DNA of 64,000 bases from an uncultured Lysobacterales bacterium (GTDB lineage: Bacteria; Pseudomonadota; Gammaproteobacteria; Xanthomonadales; Xanthomonadaceae): the NCBI GenBank assembly GCA_946886865.1, contig CAMPJI010000001.1, positions 1 to 64,000 of the forward strand, written 5' to 3'. The notes under the pieces are model-generated. The model saw nothing but the letters and a program-made list of their open reading frames with translations, did no database searches and was not told the origin of the DNA. Shown here piece after piece: positions 24,318 to 36,787 of this stretch (positions within the stretch are counted from its first letter, which is position 1; the number at the start of each line of letters is the position of its first letter). A program made the translations under genes and the position numbers.

Positions 24318-26126
24318 TCACTCCCTCACCGCCACTTCGCGGAACATGCCCGCTTCCATGTGGTAGAGCAGGTGGCAGTGGAATGCCCACCGGCCCAGCG
24401 CGTCGGCACGCACGCGATAGCTGCGCCTTGTGCCGGGTGGCATGTCGACGGTGTGCTTTCGGACCTGGAACTGCCCGTTCTCGTCCTCGACATCGCTCCA
24501 CATGCCGTGCAGATGTATCGGGTGGGTCATCATCGTGTCGTTGACGAGCACGATCCGCATGCGCTCGCCGTAGTTGAGGCGCAGCGGTTCGGCGTCCGAG
24601 AACTTCACTCCGTCGAACGACCAGGCAAAGCGTTCCATGTGGCCCGTGAGGTGAAGTTCGATTTCACGACCCGGCGCGCGCCCGTCGGGGTCTGCGAACG
24701 TGCTTCGGAGATCCGAATAGGTGAGTACCCGGCGGCCGTTGTCACGCAGGCCGATGCCTGGGTCGTCGAGCTTGGGTGCGGGCGACATGGTCTGCATGTC
24801 GACCAGCGGGTTGCCATCCTCGCTTCGCGGATGGGTTTGCATGGCACCGTCGCCGTGGTCCATGCCGGTCATCGCGGCCATGCCGTGGCCCGAGTGGTCC
24901 ATGCCGGCCATCGCGCCGTCCGACATGGCGGACATGTCATGCCCGCCTTCCATTCCGCCATGGCCCATATCGGCCATGGTCAGCCGCGGCACCGGGTCCA
25001 CCGCCGGGATCGGCGCGCGCAGGCCTTCGTGAGTCGCCAAGGTGCCGCTGACGTACCCGGTGCGGCCCATGTCTTGGGCGAAAATCGTAAACGCGTCCTG
25101 CCCTGACGGCTCCACGATTATATCGAAGGTTTCCGCGACGGCGATGCGGAACTCGTCCACCGACACCGGGTGCACGTACTGGCCATCGGCCGCGACCACG
25201 GTCATCTTCAATCCGGGGATGCGCACGTCGAAGTACGTCATCGCCGATCCATTAATGAAGCGCAGGCGCAGTTTTTCGCCCGAGCGGAACAGCCCGGTCC
25301 AGTTGCCCAGCGCCGTGGTCCCATTCATCAGGTATGTGTAGGTATTGGCGTTAACGTCGGCAAGGTCGGTTGGCGTCATGCGCATCTGGCCCCACATCAG
25401 CCGATCGTCGATCGTTTCTGACAACCCGTTTCGTTGCGCGTCCCGAACGAAATCCCCTACCGTGAGCTTGTTGAAGTTGTCGTGGTCGGACATCTTCTTC
25501 AGACGCACGAACAACTCGTCCGGCGCCAGGTCGGTCCAGTCGCTCAGCAGGACCACGTAATCGCGGTCGTAGGTGAAAGGCTCCGGTTCGGCCGAGTCGA
25601 TGATGAGCGCGCCATACAGGCCAGCCTGCTCTTGGAACGCCGAATGGCTGTGGTACCAGTAGGTACCGCCCTGGTTCACGTCGAACCGGTAGTGGTAGGT
25701 CTCACCACGTCCGATGCCGTCGAAGCTCAGGCCGGGTACGCCATCCATGTTGGCCGGCAGCAGAATGCCGTGCCAATGGATAGAGGTCTGGTGGCCGTGG
25801 ATCGAGCCAAGCGGCAACGCATTTGAGACGAACAGGTCAACCGTGGTGCCTTCGCGCCAGCGCAGGATCGGTGCCGGCACCGTGCCGTTAACGGTGATGG
25901 CCGGGCGGACGCGCCCGGTGAAGTCCATCGGCGTCTCGCCGATCGTCAGGTCGAAGCGGGTGCCCGCCAGCACGTTCTTCTGGCCAGGGGACTTCAGCGC
26001 CCATAAGGGCTTGGGCCAAAGGCCAAGGCTGGCGACCGCGCCACCGGCGGCGAGGCCTTGGATGAAACGTCGCCGCGACGGTGCAGGCAGTAGGCCTGAA
26101 CCCGAATCGCGAGGAGGAAAGGACAT
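24318..26126 (-). CDS. copA: Copper resistance multicopper oxidase CopA
   Basis: A 602-residue periplasmic multicopper oxidase, likely oxidising Cu(I). It has a Tat signal (SRRRFIQGLAAGG, ~16-28). Copper ligand motifs are in order: HWHGILLP and YWYHSHSAFQEQAGLYG in the N-terminal cupredoxin, HPIHLHGMW near ~530 and WAFHCHLLYHMEAGMF near ~590. A Met/His-rich insert (~385-430; MGHGGMEGGHDMSAMSDG) is characteristic of CopA and binds extra copper. The start at 26126 gives the Tat motif at its normal place. It lies between copL and copB, the order known from Xanthomonas copLAB. Not to be confused with the P-type ATPase also called CopA elsewhere. Confidence 0.96.
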   Translation of the reverse strand: MSFPPRDSGSGLLPAPSRRRFIQGLAAGGAVASLGLWPKPLWALKSPGQKNVLAGTRFDLTIGETPMDFTGRVRPAITVNGTVPAPILRWREGTTVDLFVSNALPLGSIHGHQTSIHWHGILLPANMDGVPGLSFDGIGRGETYHYRFDVNQGGTYWYHSHSAFQEQAGLYGALIIDSAEPEPFTYDRDYVVLLSDWTDLAPDELFVRLKKMSDHDNFNKLTVGDFVRDAQRNGLSETIDDRLMWGQMRMTPTDLADVNANTYTYLMNGTTALGNWTGLFRSGEKLRLRFINGSAMTYFDVRIPGLKMTVVAADGQYVHPVSVDEFRIAVAETFDIIVEPSGQDAFTIFAQDMGRTGYVSGTLATHEGLRAPIPAVDPVPRLTMADMGHGGMEGGHDMSAMSDGAMAGMDHSGHGMAAMTGMDHGDGAMQTHPRSEDGNPLVDMQTMSPAPKLDDPGIGLRDNGRRVLTYSDLRSTFADPDGRAPGREIELHLTGHMERFAWSFDGVKFSDAEPLRLNYGERMRIVLVNDTMMTHPIHLHGMWSDVEDENGQFQVRKHTVDMPPGTRRSYRVRADALGRWAFHCHLLYHMEAGMFREVAVRE

Positions 26127-26240
26127 GGTCGAACTCCACGTAAGCATCGATGGGCGGCCTCAACGAGGGAGACCGCGCGAGTCGCCGTGCTGGCAGCGGG
26201 CCAGCCACGAACGTCCAGCGCCGACGGCGCAACGAAATGC

Positions 26241-26714
26241 TTAGCCGATGGGAGGTCGAATCAGATGGGGGAGTGCCGGCGGCGCATGGCTCGCCTGCAT
26301 GCGTCCACTGCTGGACGCATGTTCGATCACGGTGGGTACAACAGTGATGGCACGCACCATGGCGTGGCAGGTGTGCATGCAGGAGCACCGGCAGGTGCCG
26401 TCCTCGCAGCAGTCGCCGTCGTGGGACGCGTGAACAGTGCTTGCGTCTTCAGAGGAGTCCAGCAAGTCCACAGAGCGGGCATCGCCATGATTGCCGTGCG
26501 TCGCATTGTGGGCATGCCCGGTTGTGGGTGCCGGTTCGTCCCCTGAGGAGGTGTGGCATGACGCGGCCGGACCATCCTTCATAACCACAACCCCGGCGGG
26601 CGAACCCTCGCTGAGCCCGTGCCCCATCTGCACCGTGGCCATTGCCGGTACTGCGCCATTGAGCGCCAAAGCGGCGATCAGGAGCATTCGCAGAAGTGTG
26701 GGCCAAAAACGCAT
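26241..26714 (-). CDS. copL: CopL-family copper-responsive protein
   Basis: A 157-residue secreted protein: signal peptide (LLRMLLIAALALNGAVPAMA), His-rich middle (GHAHNATHGNHGDA) and a Cys cluster DCCEDGTCRCSCMHTCH (~104-120), ending LIRPPIG. In Xanthomonas, copL is the first gene of copLAB and is needed for copper-induced expression of copAB. Its ORF or transcript, rather than a classical regulator, is thought to matter. It is the first gene of the leftward operon here, 114 bases before copA. The start at 26714 is the only one that gives a normal signal peptide; its ribosome-binding site is weak. Metal binding by the Cys cluster is inferred. Confidence 0.85.
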   Translation of the reverse strand: MRFWPTLLRMLLIAALALNGAVPAMATVQMGHGLSEGSPAGVVVMKDGPAASCHTSSGDEPAPTTGHAHNATHGNHGDARSVDLLDSSEDASTVHASHDGDCCEDGTCRCSCMHTCHAMVRAITVVPTVIEHASSSGRMQASHAPPALPHLIRPPIG

Positions 26715-26842
26715 ACGGGCAACTCTACCTGCCAACGAGGGTGGAAAACGTACAGAAGCTGTGAAGAACTGCCTCCGAAGGCACAACGTACGTAATCACG
26801 AATGAAATTGTGTACTCCTTGGAGCCTCGCTACGATGCCCGG
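26715..26842. promoter_or_regulatory. Divergent control region between copL and the czc operon
   Basis: This 128-base, comparatively A+T-rich gap must hold both outward promoters. AACGTAC occurs twice (near 26746 and 26784), the second within the palindrome ACGTACGT. A small hairpin TGCCT-CCGA-AGGCA lies between them, and CTCCTTGGAG is near the czc side. No consensus -10/-35 or known metal-regulator operator could be assigned with confidence. Confidence 0.4.
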
Positions 26843-27229
26843 ATGTTTAGGCCCAGCCGCCAGCCCTGGTTTCGAGCCGCCCTAATTGGGCTGCTGGCTC
26901 TTTGCATGGCGGTGCAGCCGGTGCTGGCCGCCGCCGGTGAGCTGCACGAGGCGTTTGCGCATGCCGAGCAGGCCGCCTTCCATCTTGAAGGGCCGGACGA
27001 TCACGACGATGCCTCCAACATCTCGGGCGGTGAGGGCCATGAGCCTGCCGATGCCCTGCATGTGCTGCTCCACTTCGCGCACTGTTGCGGCCATCCCGCC
27101 GGCCTCAATCCGCCCGAGGCCCGGATGCACTGGTTACCCGTGCATGAGCCGCAGCCGCTAAGGGCAGTAGTCACGCGGTCGCCGGCGCCGCAACTTGGCT
27201 CTCCCTTCCGACCTCCGATTCAGGCGTAA
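26843..27229 (+). CDS. Small periplasmic His-containing protein heading the czc operon
   Basis: A 128-residue protein not assigned to a named family. It has a signal peptide (FRAALIGLLALCMAVQPVLAAA). The mature part is rich in His, Asp and Glu (HLEGPDDHDDASN) and has HVLLHFAHCCGHPAG (~80-94) with a Cys-Cys pair among five His residues, ending SPFRPPIQA. The C-terminal R-P-P-I resembles the end of CopL-family proteins, and similar small proteins commonly precede czcC in metal clusters. It is probably a periplasmic metal-binding or sensing accessory. The start at 26843 was preferred over 26810 because it begins just before the signal peptide. Confidence 0.7.
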   Translation: MFRPSRQPWFRAALIGLLALCMAVQPVLAAAGELHEAFAHAEQAAFHLEGPDDHDDASNISGGEGHEPADALHVLLHFAHCCGHPAGLNPPEARMHWLPVHEPQPLRAVVTRSPAPQLGSPFRPPIQA

Positions 27230-27287
27230 AGGCTCGACTGGCCGCTTGGCCAGCTCCCAGTCCATTCCGCTACATCGGAGAACTCCC

Positions 27288-28561
27288 ATGCTATTGCGAC
27301 TCACGGCTCTGGCCGTGTGCGTCGCGGCTTTTGCCGTGGCTTGGCCGGCGTCGGCCGCCGACCGTTTGACCCTCGACGACGCGTTCCAGCGCGTTGCCCA
27401 AATCCATCCCGACCTGCGCCTGTTTGGTCCGCGGCAAGACGCGCTCGGCGCCGAACTCGACCGTGCGTCTCTTCGTCCTGCGTACGTCGCCGGCGCGACC
27501 GTCGAGAACGCACTTGGCACCGGCGAGGCGAGTGGCCTCAGTGGCGCCGAACTCACGCTGACCCTTGCGTCGGTGCTGGAGCGTGGCGGCAAGCTCGACG
27601 CACGGCGCGCGCTCGTCCAGAGCCGGATCGACGCGCTGGCCATCGAACGCGAAACCCGCCGGCTGGACCTGCTGGCGGAAGTTGCACGCCGGTACCTGGC
27701 GATCGTGGCTGCGCGGCAGCAGGCCGCCATCGCCCAGCGCGATATCGACCAGCGCCAGCGCACGGTCGCGGCAGCACGCCAGCGCCACCAGGCGGGAGCG
27801 TCCCCCGAGTCCGTCGTATTCACGGCTCAGGCGGCATTGGCGCGGGCGGAACTGGAGCGGGCACGCGCCGAGCAGCAGGCGGCGGCCGCTCGCCAGCATC
27901 TGGCGGCCATGTGGGGCGAGCAGATGCCGGTGTTCGAGGTGGCCGAGGTGGATGCGCTGCAACTGGCGGAGGTGGCGGACTTCGCCACCTTGGCGCAGTG
28001 GCTGGAGCGCAACCCGGAACTCGCGCGCTTCGCGGACGAACGCCGCATTGCCGAGGCCCGGCTGCAACTGGCCCGTACCGAAGCCACGCCGGATATCGAC
28101 TGGCAGGTTGGTGTACGGCGCCTGCAGGCCACCGACGACTTCGGCCTGACCGCCGGCGTTTCGATTCCGCTGGGCGCGTCCGTCCGCGCGCAACCCGCCA
28201 TCCGCGCCGCGCAGGCGGAGCTGGCGGTGCTTGAGATCGAACGCGAAGCCGCCGGGCTGTCCCTGTACTCCACGCTCGCCGAAGCCCATGGCCGCTACCG
28301 CGTGGCCCAGCTGGAGGTGTCGCGCATCGGCAAGGACGTGCTGCCACGCCTTGCGCGCGCTGAAACGGCGGCCGCCACGGCCTATCGCGCAGGCGCAGCG
28401 AGCTACTTGGAGTGGGCCTCGCTGCAGGCCGAGCGCACCTCGGCGCTGCGCCAGCAACTCAACGCAGCGCTCGACGCCCAGCGCGCCCTCATAGAAATCC
28501 AGCGGTTGACCGGCCAGGCGTTTCTCGCCGGCCCCACGCCGTCGACTCAAGGAGTGACCCC

Positions 28562-28565
<4 letters not shown>
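27288..28565 (+). CDS. czcC: Outer-membrane efflux channel CzcC
   Basis: A 425-residue TolC-family outer-membrane factor of a tripartite heavy-metal RND pump. The signal peptide is cleaved after WPASA. Two long coiled-coil repeats follow (~25-210 and ~225-410; ALERGGKLDARRALVQSRID and LEIEREAAGLSLYSTLAEAH regions), ending RLTGQAFL. CGGAG precedes the ATG at 27288. The next gene starts by ATGA overlap. Length and the following czcB and czcA place it as CzcC rather than the CusC-like paralogue at 35486. Confidence 0.92.
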
Positions 28566-33026
<4,461 letters not shown>

Positions 33027-33029
33027 GCG

Positions 33030-33674
33030 ATGTCGGATTCATGCTGTGGTGGGACCGTCGACCTGGCGGCCATGCAGGCGCGCCAGCGGCGGGTGCTGAT
33101 GATCGTGCTGGTGATCAACCTGGCCACGTTCGGGATGATGCTTGCAGCGGCGCTCTATGGCCGCTCGTCGTCGCTCCTGTCGGGCAGCCTCGACAACCTC
33201 GGAGATGCGCTCACCTACCTGCTGAGCCTTGCCGTGATCGGCGCCAGTGCGGCGGCCAAGGCCCGGGTGGCGGTGGTCAAGGGCCTGCTGATTCTCGGCG
33301 CCGCATTGGCGGTGGCGGTCCAGATCGTCTGGCGGCTGCTGCATCCGGAAGTGCCGCTGTTCGAAGCGATCGGCGCGGCCGCGCTGCTGAACCTCGCCTT
33401 CAACGGTGTGTGCCTGTGGCTGTTGACGCCCTACCGCGCCGGGGACGTCAACATGGCGTCGGCGTGGGAATGTTCGCGCAACGATGTGTATGAGGGTTTT
33501 GCGGTGCTACTGGCGGCGGCCGGCGTGTGGGCCTTCGATGCGGGCTGGCCCGACCTGGTCATCGCGGCGGCATTGCTGGCGCTGTTCCTGCGCTCGGCCT
33601 GGCGCGTGCTTGCGCGCGCGCGCGCCGAGTTGCGCGAGGGTGGCCGTCGTGCCAGCCGTCCGTCGCCCACATGA
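33030..33674 (+). CDS. Cation transporter of the CDF-like family
   Basis: A 214-residue membrane protein reading [16 protein letters not shown], then six hydrophobic segments with the CDF-type motif [15 protein letters not shown] (~55-69; Asp residues equivalent to the H-x-x-x-D site) and [16 protein letters not shown] (~143-158). It lacks the cytosolic C-terminal domain of full CDF proteins. The Cys-Cys near the N-terminus may bind metal. It begins 3 bases after czcA and overlaps ynfA by ATGA, so it is part of the same operon. Zn/Co/Cd export is the likely role, by family and context. Confidence 0.85.
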   Translation: MSDSCCGGTVDLAAMQARQRRVLMIVLVINLATFGMMLAAALYGRSSSLLSGSLDNLGDALTYLLSLAVIGASAAAKARVAVVKGLLILGAALAVAVQIVWRLLHPEVPLFEAIGAAALLNLAFNGVCLWLLTPYRAGDVNMASAWECSRNDVYEGFAVLLAAAGVWAFDAGWPDLVIAAALLALFLRSAWRVLARARAELREGGRRASRPSPT

Positions 33675-33997
33675 TCGCCAAGACCGCCGGCCTGTTCTTC
33701 ATCACCGCCATCGCCGAGATCGTCGGCTGCTACCTGCCGTACCTGTGGCTGCGCGGCAGGGCCGAGGCCTGGGTGCTGATTCCCGCGGCGGTGTCGCTGG
33801 CCCTGTTTGCGTGGCTGCTCTCGCTACATCCCTTCGAGGCCGGTCGTACCTATGCGGCCTATGGCGCGGTGTACGTGGTGACGGCGCTGGGCTGGCTATG
33901 GGCGGTGGATGGCGTCCAGCCCACGCGCTGGGACGCACTGGGCGGATTGCTGGTGCTAGCCGGCATGGCGGTCATCGCGTTCGCGCCGCGCAGCTGA
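33671..33997 (+). CDS. YnfA-family small membrane protein
   Basis: A 108-residue inner-membrane protein with four hydrophobic helices of the YnfA/UPF0060 family, related in size and topology to small multidrug transporters: [20 protein letters not shown], then [20 protein letters not shown] and a C-terminal [16 protein letters not shown]. YnfA copies are frequent in metal-resistance operons of Proteobacteria, but the substrate is not established. It is translationally coupled to the upstream CDF-like gene and is followed after 46 bases by czcD. Confidence 0.9.
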   Translation: MIAKTAGLFFITAIAEIVGCYLPYLWLRGRAEAWVLIPAAVSLALFAWLLSLHPFEAGRTYAAYGAVYVVTALGWLWAVDGVQPTRWDALGGLLVLAGMAVIAFAPRS

Positions 33998-34043
33998 TCG
34001 AACGGGTATCACCGACACAACCAATCGACGGGAAAGCACTGAC

Positions 34044-34937
34044 ATGGGCAGCGGGCACGATCACGGCACCGGCGACATCCGGCACGAAAAACCCCTGTGG
34101 TGGGCGCTGGGACTCACCGCCACCTTCCTGGTCGCCGAGATTGTCGGCGGCCTGTTGACCAATAGCCTGGCGTTGCTATCGGATGCCGCGCACATGGCCA
34201 CCGACGTGATCGCGCTCACAATCGCGCTGGTGGCCGTGCGTCTGTCGCGCCGCCCGCCGGACGCGAAGCGCACCTACGGCTATGCGCGCATGGAGGCCAT
34301 TGGCGCACTGGTCAATGGAGGGATGCTGTTCCTGGTGGCCGGCTGGATCATCTGGGAGGCCGTCGGGCGCTTCCGTGAGCCACCAGAGGTCGCCTCCACC
34401 GGGATGCTCGTCGTCGCGGCGCTGGGCCTGGTCATCAACCTGGTGTCGATGCGCCTGCTCAAGGCCGGCAGCGGCGAATGCCTCAACGTCCGGGGCGCGT
34501 ACCTGGAGGTATGGGCCGACATGCTCGGCTCGGTCGGCGTGATCGTCGGCGCGATCATCATCATGCTCACGGGGTGGACGATCGCCGACCCGATCATTGC
34601 GGTGCTGCTGGGACTTTGGGTACTGCCACGGACGTGGACGCTGATGAGTCAGGCCGGCCACATCCTGATGCAGGGCGTGCCGGCCGGGCTGGACTTGGAG
34701 GCTGTACGAAGTGCCCTGCTGGAACACCCGGGCGTGGCCGAGATTCACGACCTGCACGCTTGGGCACTTGGATCGAAAGAGCCAGTTCTGACGGTGCACG
34801 TCGTGATGGGCGAGGGGCTCTCCTCAATAGATCAATTACGCGGCAAGCTGGCACAAATGCTGCAGGAAAAATTCGAGATCAAGCACGCCACATTGCAAGT
34901 CGAGGCAGTGCCCTGCCATGCAAACAGCAAATTGTGA
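34044..34937 (+). CDS. czcD: Cation diffusion facilitator CzcD
   Basis: A 297-residue Zn/Cd/Co-proton antiporter moving cations from cytosol to periplasm, where CzcCBA can export them. It has a His-rich start (GSGHDHGTGDIRHEK), six helices with metal-site motifs SDAAHMATD (~48-56) and YLEVWADMLGS (~153-163, the second Asp site), and the cytosolic regulatory domain ending in LQVEAVPCHANSKL. The domain pattern and length are full-size CDF. It is the last gene of the operon; a 7-bp hairpin (34957-34976) follows. Confidence 0.94.
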   Translation: MGSGHDHGTGDIRHEKPLWWALGLTATFLVAEIVGGLLTNSLALLSDAAHMATDVIALTIALVAVRLSRRPPDAKRTYGYARMEAIGALVNGGMLFLVAGWIIWEAVGRFREPPEVASTGMLVVAALGLVINLVSMRLLKAGSGECLNVRGAYLEVWADMLGSVGVIVGAIIIMLTGWTIADPIIAVLLGLWVLPRTWTLMSQAGHILMQGVPAGLDLEAVRSALLEHPGVAEIHDLHAWALGSKEPVLTVHVVMGEGLSSIDQLRGKLAQMLQEKFEIKHATLQVEAVPCHANSKL

Positions 34938-34956
34938 AGAATTGCCGGTTCAGCGT

Positions 34957-35011
34957 CGCGAGCAATTTAGCTCGCGTGTGAGGGCGCGCCCACCGATCGG
35001 TGCGACGCGCC
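34957..35011. promoter_or_regulatory. Two dyads between czcD and the Cu/Ag efflux operon
   Basis: The first dyad is CGCGAGC-AATTTA-GCTCGCG (34957-34976). The second is a perfect 12-bp palindrome CACCGATCGGTG (34991-35002) nested in GGCGCG...CGCGCC (34983-35011). The first could end czcD transcription, although no T-tract follows. The second lies 34 bases before the next ATG, where an operator would be expected. Confidence 0.45.
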
Positions 35012-35035
35012 ACTCGTCGGAGTAGCATAGTGCCC

Positions 35036-35416
35036 ATGCGTCTTCGCAGCCGCTACCGCCTACGGATCGTGCTCGCGGTGATCCTGTGCCTGCTGTTCCA
35101 GCAGATGGCAATGGCGGCTTACGCATGTACGCTGCCGAGCATGCCGGCCGACCCGGTCGAGATGGCCGACGAATGCGGCCAAATGGGCATGGAGGCGGCG
35201 CAGGAGTCACCGGCGCTTTGCGCCGAGCACTGTTCACCCGACCATGCGGTGACTCCGGACACGGGGTTCGCACAAGTCCCTCCGCTGGCATTGCCGCCCG
35301 TCCACTTCAAACCGCGGGTGGTAGCTCCTCTGGCGCACCAGTCATTGGCAGGGCAGCGGCCGGCTGACTGTTACCAGCCTCCACCGCGTCTGCGCTACTG
35401 CAGTCTTCTGATCTAG
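35036..35416 (+). CDS. Small periplasmic Cys/His protein heading the second efflux operon
   Basis: A 126-residue protein without a recognised family. A signal peptide (RIVLAVILCLLFQQMAMAA) is followed by a mature part with CTLPSMP, ADECGQMGMEAAQ, LCAEHCSPDH and a C-terminal CYQPPPRLRYCSLL. The Cys, Met and His spacing suggests a periplasmic copper or silver binder. It precedes the cusCBA-like genes exactly as the 26843 protein precedes czcCBA. The ATG at 35036 is immediately before the basic n-region; no strong ribosome-binding site is seen. Confidence 0.65.
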   Translation: MRLRSRYRLRIVLAVILCLLFQQMAMAAYACTLPSMPADPVEMADECGQMGMEAAQESPALCAEHCSPDHAVTPDTGFAQVPPLALPPVHFKPRVVAPLAHQSLAGQRPADCYQPPPRLRYCSLLI

Positions 35417-35485
35417 ACCTCCTACGCCGTTGAGCCTGCGCCGGCCATTTGCGCCGTGCGTGTCCGACGTTTGCCCGGAGGTCCC

Positions 35486-36787
35486 ATGTCTTCGTTCTTT
35501 TCGAATGCCTGTCCGTCGCGATTGCGAGTCCGCGTCCCCCTGACCGGCGCCCGCGTGTTGGTCTTGTTGCTGCTGGTTGCGCCTGCTGCCGGTGCGGCCG
35601 CGCCGTCGCCTCTGTCCCTAGAGGAGGCGGTCCGCATGGCCGTCGAGGCCGCGCCGATGCTCGATGCACGTCGTGCCCAGCGTGAAGCCGCCCTGCAGGA
35701 ATCCCGCCGTGCAGGCGCCTTGCCCGATCCGACGTTGACGGTCGGCATCGACAATCTGCCGGTCACCGGTCCGGATGCATTCGATCCGGGTGCTGACCCC
35801 ATGACCATGCGGCGCATCGGCATCCGCCAGGAGATCCCGGCGGCTGCCGAGCGTGACGCCCGCCGGGACCTTGCCATTCGTGTGGTGAATGAGCGCCAGG
35901 CGCAGACACGCGCAGCACACCTGGAAATCCGCCGCCGCAGCGCCGAAGCCTGGGTCGCGCTCTGGGCGGCCCAGAGGGAACTGACCGAAGTCGCCGCGTT
36001 GCGCGAGCAGGCCGAGCTCGCCAGCGACCTTGCTCGGGCCCGGGTGTCGGGCGGTAGTGAGCTTGCCGCCGACGCATTGGCCTTCGAGTCCGCCGTGCTG
36101 GAACTGGATAACCGGATCGCAGCGGCCCAAGCGCAGGTCGAGGCGGCGCAGGCGGAACTGGCCCGATGGATCGGCCTCCCCACGGTGGCGGTCGGCGCCG
36201 ATATGCCGGACTTCAGTGTGCTGCCGGTGCCAAAAGGGAGGCTGCTGAGTGAGACTGACCGGCTCGGTCCGTTGCTGGCGACCGACGCTCAAGTCGAAAC
36301 TGCGGCCGCGGCTATTGATGTGGCCCAGGCGGAAAAGCGCCCGGACTGGAGCGTGGCCGCCTCCTACGGCCAGCGCAGCGATGGCCGTGAGGACATGGTT
36401 ATGCTGGAGTTCGGCATCGAGCTGCCGCTGTTTACCGCCAACCGCCAGGACCTTGGCATCGCTGCACGCCGCGCCGAGTACGCGGCGGCGCTGGCCACCC
36501 GCGAGGATGCACGCCGCGAACAAGTCGCTCGCATCCGCGCCGACATTGCTCAGTGGGAAGCCCTGAAGCGCCAGGTGGACCGTGATCGCGGCGCGCTGCT
36601 GCCACTGGCGGCCGATCGCAGCGCCACCGCGCTTGCCGCCTACCGCGCCGGCGCGCCGATCCGGCCCTGGTTGGACGCAAGGCGAGACGAACTGAACCTG
36701 GTGATCCAACATACGCAGCGCCTGGAGGCGCTCGGGCGCACTTGGGCCTCACTGGCTTATCTGCTGGCCGAGGAGCCTCAGCAATGA
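35486..36787 (+). CDS. Outer-membrane efflux protein of a Cu/Ag RND system (CusC-like)
   Basis: A 433-residue TolC-family protein with a signal sequence (VLVLLLLVAPAAGAAA) and two repeats of long helices. It contains SLEEAVRMAVEAAPMLDARR, DPMTMRRIGIRQEIP and FGIELPLFTANRQDLGIAAR, motifs usual for the outer-membrane partner of CusBA-type pumps in Xanthomonadaceae. GGAGGTCCC is an excellent ribosome-binding site for the ATG at 35486. The adaptor gene starts by ATGA overlap at its end. Confidence 0.9.
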   Translation: MSSFFSNACPSRLRVRVPLTGARVLVLLLLVAPAAGAAAPSPLSLEEAVRMAVEAAPMLDARRAQREAALQESRRAGALPDPTLTVGIDNLPVTGPDAFDPGADPMTMRRIGIRQEIPAAAERDARRDLAIRVVNERQAQTRAAHLEIRRRSAEAWVALWAAQRELTEVAALREQAELASDLARARVSGGSELAADALAFESAVLELDNRIAAAQAQVEAAQAELARWIGLPTVAVGADMPDFSVLPVPKGRLLSETDRLGPLLATDAQVETAAAAIDVAQAEKRPDWSVAASYGQRSDGREDMVMLEFGIELPLFTANRQDLGIAARRAEYAAALATREDARREQVARIRADIAQWEALKRQVDRDRGALLPLAADRSATALAAYRAGAPIRPWLDARRDELNLVIQHTQRLEALGRTWASLAYLLAEEPQQ

